Positions 8,519-13,139 of a stretch of DNA of 13,139 nucleotides are shown piece by piece. The first letter of the stretch is position 1, and each line of letters starts with the position of its first letter. Origin of the DNA: Planctomycetota bacterium (GTDB taxonomy: Bacteria > Planctomycetota > Planctomycetia > Pirellulales > Pirellulaceae); assembly GCA_024277285.1 (NCBI GenBank), contig JAJRVM010000111.1, positions 1 through 13,139 on the forward strand, read 5' to 3'. Both the position numbers and the translations under genes were made by a program. Below the pieces are notes generated by a model, which had not been told where the DNA came from, did not search any database, and saw nothing but the letters and a program-made list of their open reading frames with translations.

Positions 8519-8881
8519 GTGGGAACGAAGCTATATTGCGGAAATCTAAGTTACAGTGTCAATAGCTCGGATTTGGAACAGCTGTTTTCACAGTTCGGCA
8601 CCGTTGAGAGTGCGCAAGTGATCTCGGATCGAGACACGGGTCGCAGCAAGGGTTTCGGATTTGTCGAGATGTCCAATCAGTCCGAAGCTCAGGCGGCGAT
8701 CAGCGGATTGAACGAATTGGAACATGAGGGTCGATCGCTGACGGTGAACGAGGCCAAGCCGCGCGAGAATCGTGGTGGTGGCGGCGGCGGCGGCGGTCGC
8801 GGCGGATACGGTGGTGGACGTGGCGGCGGTGGTGGCGGTGGTGGGGGATATGGCGGAGGTGATCGGGGACGTCGCTATTGA
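8519..8881 (+). CDS. Glycine-rich RRM RNA-binding protein
   Basis: A 120-residue protein from GTG 8519, 7 bases after AGGAG. Residues 3-80 form one RNA-recognition motif. RNP2 is LYCGNL (5-10) and RNP1 is KGFGFVEM (44-51), with the aromatic residues that stack on RNA bases (Tyr6, Phe47, Phe49) in place. Residues 86-120 are a Gly/Arg/Tyr tail (GGGRGGYGGGRGGG, ending GDRGRRY), the layout of cyanobacterial and planctomycete cold-responsive Rbp proteins and of plant GRPs. Such proteins bind single-stranded RNA in the cytoplasm and are often cold-induced; cold induction here is inference. The gene has a long structured leader and is followed 158 bases later by a small basic protein gene and then a terminator, so the two may form one transcript. 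It is divergent from the alpha-2-macroglobulin gene. The family assignment is firm; the RNA targets are unknown. Confidence 0.93.
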   Translation: MGTKLYCGNLSYSVNSSDLEQLFSQFGTVESAQVISDRDTGRSKGFGFVEMSNQSEAQAAISGLNELEHEGRSLTVNEAKPRENRGGGGGGGGRGGYGGGRGGGGGGGGGYGGGDRGRRY

Positions 8882-8991
8882 ACCAGCCGAGTCGCGCGGC
8901 GCATGGTGCACCGCAACACCCCATTTGACGCGTCTTCACAGTCGCCGCTTCCAGCGAGTCAGTACAACTGACGCGGATACAAGCCGCTTGC

Positions 8992-9014
8992 GCGGGGCCT
9001 TACGTCGCCCCCGC
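8992..9014 (+). promoter_or_regulatory. Stem-loop ahead of the small basic protein gene (GCGGGG / CCCCGC)
   Basis: GCGGGG (8992-8997) pairs with CCCCGC (9009-9014) around a loop containing CCTTACGTC. It ends 25 bases before the ATG at 9040. Sequence and loop resemble the stem-loop at 8438-8455. It has no T-run after it, so it is not a typical terminator of the RRM gene; a 5' regulatory or RNA-processing element fits better. Confidence 0.4.
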
Positions 9015-9039
9015 ACACATATCAATCTGAAAGGCACTT

Positions 9040-9192
9040 ATGGCAAAAAATCAGAACACGGTCGAGAAACGTCGGCGCGAAATGGAAAAGAAGAGAAAGG
9101 CGGAGGAGAAACGGGAGCAACGCCGCAGAAGGAAAGAAATGGCGGCCGAGCAACCTGCGGAACCGGAGACGCCTGAGGCCGACGATAGTTGA
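9040..9192 (+). CDS. Small lysine/arginine-rich charged protein (50 residues)
   Basis: ATG at 9040, 5 bases after AAAGG, runs to TGA at 9190-9192. The protein begins MAKNQNTVEKRRREMEKKRK and is almost entirely charged up to residue 33, predicting a single long basic helix (Lys, Arg and Glu). It finishes with a Pro/Glu/Asp-rich acidic tail (EQPAEPETPEADDS). No membrane segment or cysteine is present. I recall similar short MAKN-type basic proteins in planctomycetes and other bacteria, usually called hypothetical. An RNA- or ribosome-associated role is a guess from charge and from its position downstream of the RRM gene. A terminator starts 33 bases after the stop and a related stem-loop lies just upstream, both supporting a real expressed gene. 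Confidence 0.75.
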   Translation: MAKNQNTVEKRRREMEKKRKAEEKREQRRRRKEMAAEQPAEPETPEADDS

Positions 9193-9224
9193 CCGTTGTG
9201 GTGAATTATTGTGAATCGAATAAG

Positions 9225-9250
9225 AAGGGTACCGACGGGGTGCCCTTTTT
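9225..9250 (+). terminator. Rho-independent terminator after the RRM/small-protein pair
   Basis: AAGGGTACC (9225-9233) pairs with GGTGCCCTT (9239-9247) over nine base pairs including one G-T wobble, with the five-base loop GACGG. T9246-T9250 form the T-run. It lies 33 bases after the stop of the small gene. In the opposite direction the hairpin is followed only by CTTATTC, so it could act weakly for the convergent sulfatase gene as well. Confidence 0.85.
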
Positions 9251-9470
9251 GCATTGTGTGTTTCGATGCGCCTAGCTTTGTCTGTCAAAGCCTGCGGTAC
9301 TCTGGGCAATGGGGTGAGCGGCGACCGACGTGGTATCCGTTGATTGTCCGTCCTTCGCAGCGTTCAGTCGTGTTCACTTGCTCGGTCCTGCAAAGGCGTG
9401 TGCCCAGAGTGCGTCTTGCGTTCGCGAGTGGGGTTGTTGAGCTTGTCGGCAGGGCTGTGTCATTGCACTT

Positions 9471-11729
9471 CTATTTCTTCGATTTCTTGGAGCGATGGGT
9501 GACACCGGTCATTTCTGCCCACTCAGACCATGCTCGCGTCATTCGCTCGACGCGGTCCGAGTGACGATCGGCCAAGTTGTTTGTTTCCGTGCGGTCGGAA
9601 TCCAGGTCGTACAATTCCCACGTTTTCCGCTTGGGTTCCTTTACGAGCTTCCATTTGCCGTTGCGAGTTGCGCGTGCGCCGTTCAATTCCCAAAACAACC
9701 AGGTGTGACTTTGGCGAGCACGACCATCAAACACCGGTGCCAGACTGCGGCCATCAATGGGCACGGTCTTGTGGTCCCCGCGTGATTTGGACGGCTGTGC
9801 ACCGGCCAACTCCAAACAGGTTGGCAAGAAGTCGATGATGTGAGCCACTTCAGAGGTCATCGTGTTGGGACGAATGTGGCCTGGCCAACGGGCGATCATT
9901 GGGGTTGCAATACCTCCTTCATGCATCCAGGTCTTGTAACGCCGAAAAGGCGTGTTTTGCGCGAAAGCCCAGCCGGGTCCGCAAGTCGTGTAATACTCTT
10001 TGGCACCAGGTGTCTGCATGGGGCCGGCATCGGAAAACTCGGTCCGGTCGGGACCATTGTCTGACAGGAACATCACGATAGTATTCTCGGCGACGGAGGC
10101 GTCTTCGAGCGCTGTCAGGATGCGTCCAATGCCTTGGTCCATGCAATCGATCATTGCCGCGTAGGCTTCCATACGCTGCTGTTGCCATGGTTCAGGATAT
10201 TTGCTCTCGGTCCACGGTCTGGCCTCCGGATCGATCTTGGGGAGTTTCCAAGATGGGTCGATTAACCCCATTTTCAACTGACGTTGATGACGTGCGGTTT
10301 GCAGTTGTTCCCAGCCTTGCGCGTACTTGCCTCGGTATTTCGCAATGTCGACCGGCTTGGCGTGAATGGGGTAGTGTGGTGCCGTGTAACAAACGTGCAG
10401 GAAAAATGGTTGCGAGCTCTTGGTGTCGGGTTGCGATGATAGTTGTGTGTTCGCCATTTGTCGGATGAGCTGCACGGCCCGGTCGCTGAACGCGTCCGTG
10501 GTGTAGAAGTCATCGGGGAACTCTGTGATTCGATCACGGTTGTCCGCGAAATATCGGTACCCATCGCCCGTGATCGACCATTTGTACTTTGGGTCGCGAT
10601 AGGCGGGATCAAAGTAGTTGCAACATCCGTCGAGTAGTCCGTAGAAATGATCGAACCCACGGCGAAGTGGGTGTGTGGCATGAGTTCGTCCTAGGTGCCA
10701 TTTCCCCACCAACGCTGTTTGGTAGCCGGCATTGCGCAAGAGTTCGGGTAGCGTCGCCAGGGTCTCTTTCAAGAGTGGACGCGGATATCGCGGGTAGCAA
10801 CCTGTGATCAATGAAACACGCGTCGTCCAGCAGACAGCATTGTTGTAGAACTGAGTGAAACGCAGCCCTTCGGTAGCGAGTCGATCGATGTTGGGTGTGT
10901 TGATCTCACCGCCGTAACAGCCGATATCGGACCAACCCATATCGTCGCACATGATCAGCACGATATTCGGCCGCGGCGCCAGGGAGATAGCTCGAACGCG
11001 AACATTACGATAGGCAACGGGGCTATGGTCGCCTTGCAGAAACAGGGGGCCACGAGCCACTTCCTTTTCTTTGCGCCATGCGTGGCCAGTGGGCCACTTG
11101 AGTTCAACGTCGTTGTGAATCATTTTACCGTTGAGTACGACCTGCAGAAACTTGGCGTTGGCCGTTTTGTTGCCTTCGGCATCAAACCGAGGCGCTTGAA
11201 AGCGGATGTCCAGCGACTGCCATTGGCCGGGTGGTTTCGCGGCGTTCGTGCGAGGTGTAATCCCTTCGTCGATCGTGTGGTAGCGTGGTTTCAACTCCGC
11301 ACGTGGATAGACGCCGCCGCAGTATGATGCGGTTGGATGTTTCTTCGCATGGCTGTCGCTGATTTGAATCTCATAGAGTCCTTGCAGCTTAACGCCTGCG
11401 TTCCCGTTCTTGGGCAAGAGAAACTCGACATGCACCTCCAAATCGGCAAATAGTTGCTTGGTAGCAAGGTTCCGGAAATCAGCTCGTCCTTGCAAAGTGC
11501 TGATCAGGACACCACGCCCAGGTTTGGCGACAAGTGAACGTGGGTTAGACGGGGCAAGCGTCGCGTCACTGGCAATGGTCCAGTCGCCGTGGTTGTCCTG
11601 CCAAGCTTCCAGCTTCGAGTCATCAGTCAAGCAGGTCCATTGTGCGTCGCCGGCCTCAACAGTGGGGGCCAATGCCGAAAGCGTGATGAGAAAGAGTGTG
11701 CAGATTAATGTGGTCGGAAGCTGGGGCAT
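9471..11729 (-). CDS. Exported DUF1080 (3-keto-disaccharide hydrolase-like) - sulfatase fusion
   Basis: The start is ATG 11729-11727, 9 bases after AAGGA (11743-11739). It opens a signal peptide (MPQLPTTLICTLFLITLSAL, cleavage near VEA-G, residue 26); the ATG at 11843 gives no such peptide. The product has 752 residues. Residues about 30-233 are a DUF1080 domain (GVKLQGLYEIQISDS, GGVYPRAELKPRY, PPGQWQSLDIRFQAPRFD, GPLFLQGDHSPVAYRNVRVR). Residues about 235-735 are a sulfatase of the alkaline-phosphatase superfamily: Asp262-Asp263 (MCDDMGW), GKWHLG, APHYPIHA, Asp557-Asn558 (LSDNG) and the Lys/His of YKTWMHEGG are the expected metal- and sulfate-binding residues. The formylglycine site is Cys300-W-T-T-Arg304, lacking the usual proline. 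The protein ends RSKKSKK. It is likely periplasmic or outer, removing sulfate from algal-type polysaccharides; the substrate is unknown. It lies 120 bases downstream of the zinc-ribbon gene on the same strand. Confidence 0.93.
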   Translation of the reverse strand: MPQLPTTLICTLFLITLSALAPTVEAGDAQWTCLTDDSKLEAWQDNHGDWTIASDATLAPSNPRSLVAKPGRGVLISTLQGRADFRNLATKQLFADLEVHVEFLLPKNGNAGVKLQGLYEIQISDSHAKKHPTASYCGGVYPRAELKPRYHTIDEGITPRTNAAKPPGQWQSLDIRFQAPRFDAEGNKTANAKFLQVVLNGKMIHNDVELKWPTGHAWRKEKEVARGPLFLQGDHSPVAYRNVRVRAISLAPRPNIVLIMCDDMGWSDIGCYGGEINTPNIDRLATEGLRFTQFYNNAVCWTTRVSLITGCYPRYPRPLLKETLATLPELLRNAGYQTALVGKWHLGRTHATHPLRRGFDHFYGLLDGCCNYFDPAYRDPKYKWSITGDGYRYFADNRDRITEFPDDFYTTDAFSDRAVQLIRQMANTQLSSQPDTKSSQPFFLHVCYTAPHYPIHAKPVDIAKYRGKYAQGWEQLQTARHQRQLKMGLIDPSWKLPKIDPEARPWTESKYPEPWQQQRMEAYAAMIDCMDQGIGRILTALEDASVAENTIVMFLSDNGPDRTEFSDAGPMQTPGAKEYYTTCGPGWAFAQNTPFRRYKTWMHEGGIATPMIARWPGHIRPNTMTSEVAHIIDFLPTCLELAGAQPSKSRGDHKTVPIDGRSLAPVFDGRARQSHTWLFWELNGARATRNGKWKLVKEPKRKTWELYDLDSDRTETNNLADRHSDRVERMTRAWSEWAEMTGVTHRSKKSKK

Positions 11730-11849
11730 CTTGTCGGTTCCTTTTGTTTTGGAGTTGCCATCTCCAATTTTCGTGCAACGCGACGAAGAAAGCAAATGGG
11801 GCGGACCGAGTGCTTGTGAGCGGTTGCCGTGTCGAGGGAGCAAACACGC

Positions 11850-12236
11850 TCATTCGTCGGGGCCTGCGTCAGCCCACTTTGCGCCGTTCAAGTCGGCGCA
11901 TGGGCCACCGCACTGGCAGGAAGGGATTTTGGTTTCTCGGCACTCTTTTCCACACCCGAGGCAGACGAACGCACGAGACCTTGTTCTGCGGATATTCGCC
12001 TTCTGGAAGAAGTAGGTCAAGACGAGCGTAACAACTGAGAATCCCAGAACCATCGGTACGTGTGACGGAAGCTCACTCCAAGGCACAGGAGCATGCATCG
12101 TCATCCCTTTACGGAGCCCGATTTTCAAGGTCAATAGAAGAAGAACAAAAAGGAAACCCGCATAGGCTACGGCGTCGCCCAGTGCTTCTTTCTTCAGGCT
12201 CTTTTCGTTTTCAACAGGTGTTTTTGGTACCCACAT
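11850..12236 (-). CDS. Small two-helix membrane protein with C-terminal zinc ribbon
   Basis: A 128-residue protein from ATG 12236-12234. No ribosome-binding site is seen, and no alternative start exists back to the in-frame stop upstream, so the start is by elimination. Two hydrophobic segments are visible: about 20-41 (DAVAYAGFLFVLLLLTLKIG) and 59-78 (HVPMVLGFSVVTLVLTYFFQ). A basic stretch NIRRTRSRAF then leads to a cysteine cluster: Cys92, 95, 99, 107, 109 and 113 (CLGCGKEC, CQCGGPC), a zinc-ribbon pattern. The N-terminus is charged and the C-terminus acidic. The family is not recognised by name. Membrane proteins with such cytoplasmic ribbons are common in planctomycetes as hypotheticals. 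It may share a transcript with the sulfatase 120 bases downstream, but no functional link is evident. Confidence 0.75.
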   Translation of the reverse strand: MWVPKTPVENEKSLKKEALGDAVAYAGFLFVLLLLTLKIGLRKGMTMHAPVPWSELPSHVPMVLGFSVVTLVLTYFFQKANIRRTRSRAFVCLGCGKECRETKIPSCQCGGPCADLNGAKWADAGPDE

Positions 12237-12532
12237 GGATAGATTACAGTACGAGTTCGTGTTTTCGCTTGCCCATCGATTGATGGATCCTATCTTGTGG
12301 CGACCGTCGACTCTCTAGCAGTGAGTGTTGTAGAATACGCCTTGTCTCAGCTGTTTCTTGCGACGATTACTGCCGATGGCCTTGGACGCTGCTCGCTGCG
12401 AAATGAAACTCTTCGGATACACCATCTCGCAACACACATAACGTTACACAAGACCGCGCACGACCTGGCTCGCTTTGCGTATTATGAGGAGATCGCCAAT
12501 GCACTTCCACCCAGGCTTTGTGGTTTTAGTAA
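12237..12532. other. Intergenic stretch without a recognisable gene
   Basis: This should hold the promoter of the zinc-ribbon gene (minus strand) and, on the plus strand, the lost upstream part of the DUF4832-like remnant. An open plus-strand frame from 12297 to 12575 gives a 92-residue peptide with no family features; it overlaps the better-supported remnant frame and ends inside it. I see no tRNA, repeat or mobile element here. Confidence 0.4.
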
Positions 12533-12850
12533 TCGCACTTTAATATCACTTCATGGTGGGAGAATAAAGGTGTAGCTCCCTGTTATCGGCATTTCCCGCT
12601 GGCCGTTCGGCTCACACATGGTGAGCATTCGGCGGTCCTCATAACAAACGCCGACATTCGCCGTTGGTTGCCCGGCGATAATCTGTTCGATTGTCCGGTG
12701 CGGATACCATCTGATCTGCCAGAAGGACCGTACGACTTGGAAATCGGTTTGATTGATCTGGAGAGTGGACAGCCCAAAATCAGACTGGCGATCGAAGGCC
12801 GAACAGAAGGCGGCTGGTATCCGATGGGTAGCCTTCAAGTCAACAAGTAA
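12533..12850 (+). pseudogene. 5'-truncated remnant of a DUF4832-type (glycoside hydrolase-associated) protein
   Basis: The frame from 12533 to TAA 12848-12850 encodes about 105 residues without a proper start. It reads SHFNITSWWENKGVAPCYRH, then LAVRL, ITNADIRRWLPGD, RIPSDLPEGPYDLEIGL, PKIRLAIEGR and GWYPMGSLQVNK at the end. WWENKGVAPCYR, the WLPGD turn and the IPSDLPEGxYDLEI strand are, as I recall, the beta-sandwich C-terminus that follows a TIM barrel in DUF4832 proteins and related glycosidase-like enzymes. In-frame TAG and TAA at 12527-12532 lie directly before it, and none of the three frames upstream restores the barrel. Thus about the first three quarters of the gene are missing. A TTG at 12668 could start a short product but has no ribosome-binding site. 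A minus-strand open frame over the same bases (12551-12919) is a shadow. Confidence 0.7.
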
Positions 12851-12871
12851 CCGATTTTCGGACGTCAGCAG

Positions 12872-12998
12872 CAGACAGTCTGGTTTCGAGTCTGGTTTCG
12901 ACGCAATGTGGCACGGCATTCCATGCCGTGGTTGAACTACTGCGAGGCCAGACCGCCGCGAGGCCAGACGCGCCGCGAGGCCAGACAGTCTGGTTTCG
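12872..12998. repeat. Cluster of short direct repeats (AGTCTGGTTTCG and GCGAGGCCAGAC types)
   Basis: AGTCTGGTTTCG stands twice in tandem at 12877-12888 and 12889-12900 and again at 12987-12998; the 17 bases at 12872-12888 recur exactly at 12982-12998. GCGAGGCCAGAC occurs at 12942-12953, 12958-12969 and 12975-12986, spaced 16 and 17 bases apart. Where the two types meet, CCAGAC-A-GTCTGG (12981-12993) is a perfect palindrome. This looks like a dispersed intergenic repeat family (REP-like), not a coding region or a CRISPR array. Confidence 0.75.
12912..12930. repeat. Perfect inverted repeat CACGGCAT-TCC-ATGCCGTG
   Basis: Eight-base arms (12912-12919 and 12923-12930) surround a three-base loop. 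It sits 62 bases after the DUF4832-like stop and inside the repeat cluster. No T-run follows on either strand, so it is better described as a REP-like palindrome than as a terminator. Confidence 0.65.
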
Positions 12999-13029
12999 GT
13001 GGTCTTGTCTTACGCTCACGCCGCGACCC

Positions 13030-13106
13030 ACCAAAGTGTCCACCTCGCGCGTGCCGGACAGACCGGCGCTCGATTCCCTTCCAACCAAGTGTCCGCCTTC
13101 TGCGCG
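13030..13106. repeat. Imperfect direct repeat around AAGTGTCC with an intervening hairpin
   Basis: ACCAAAGTGTCC followed by CGCGCG (from about 13030) and ACCAAGTGTCC followed by GCGCG (from about 13084) are imperfect copies. Between them GCCGG (13053-13057) pairs with CCGGC (13063-13067) around ACAGA. No reading frame of interest is seen from 12851 to the end of the window. Confidence 0.45.
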
Positions 13107-13139
13107 ACCCAGAAACATCAGATTCGACCGCCGTTTGCA

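Noticed and set aside
8786..8881. Glycine-codon tandem repeat as a separate repeat element
   Set aside because: It is the Gly-rich tail of the RRM protein, typical of the family.
11730..11843. 38-residue N-terminal extension of the sulfatase
   Set aside because: The sequence before MPQLPTT is not signal-like, while ATG 11729 has AAGGA in place and opens a typical signal peptide.
11861..11883. Third copy of the GGGC-loop-GCCC stem-loop (GGGGCCTGCGTCAGCCC)
   Set aside because: It lies inside the 3' end of the zinc-ribbon coding region on the opposite strand, the loop differs, and no plus-strand gene starts nearby; chance is likely.
12551..12919. Minus-strand open frame of 122 codons
   Set aside because: It is antisense to the DUF4832-like remnant, whose plus-strand frame shows family motifs.
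12942..12986. CRISPR-like repetition
   Set aside because: The units are 12 bases with 4-5 base gaps, far too short for repeats and spacers, and no cas genes are near.

Overview
The window looks like chromosomal DNA of a planctomycete, most likely a Pirellula/Rhodopirellula-type member. This is inferred from gene content: a very large exported TPR/alpha-2-macroglobulin protein, a secretin_N/STN-like domain with the planctomycete-style 'VYPITDLV' and 'TIAPDSWDEVGG' signatures, a sulfatase joined to a DUF1080 (3-keto-disaccharide hydrolase) domain, and a DUF4832-type glycosidase tail. No tRNA, rRNA, CRISPR array or insertion sequence was recognised.

Layout. Positions 1-103 may hold the tail of a gene entering from the left (weak). 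From 8002 down to 261 on the minus strand lies what was probably one giant gene: signal peptide, TPR repeats, MG/alpha-2-macroglobulin domains, a thioester-like helical domain, a second TPR/MG part, then an STN-like domain with a glycine-rich tail. It is now in three pieces. A frame change with apparent loss of coding sequence sits near 2000-2014, and an in-frame TAA at 909-911 splits the STN-like domain. A clear ribosome-binding site and a promoter candidate still precede the gene, so the long N-terminal product (about 2056 residues) may still be made.

Divergently, on the plus strand, a glycine-rich RRM RNA-binding protein (8519-8881, GTG start) is followed by a 50-residue lysine/arginine-rich small protein (9040-9192) and a strong rho-independent terminator (9225-9250). 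The leaders of these two genes carry look-alike stem-loops with a CYTACGTC-type loop, suggesting shared post-transcriptional control.

Convergent to them on the minus strand are an exported DUF1080-sulfatase (9471-11729), whose formylglycine motif reads C-W-T-T-R instead of C-x-P-x-R, and upstream of it a small two-helix membrane protein with a C-terminal zinc ribbon (11850-12236). The right end holds a 5'-truncated DUF4832-like remnant (12533-12850) and a cluster of short direct and inverted repeats (12872-13067). The window is therefore a mix of intact housekeeping-like genes and decaying accessory genes. No clearly new defence or mobile system is evident. The main points of interest are the broken giant protein, the altered sulfatase active-site motif and the paired RNA hairpins around the RRM/small-protein pair.
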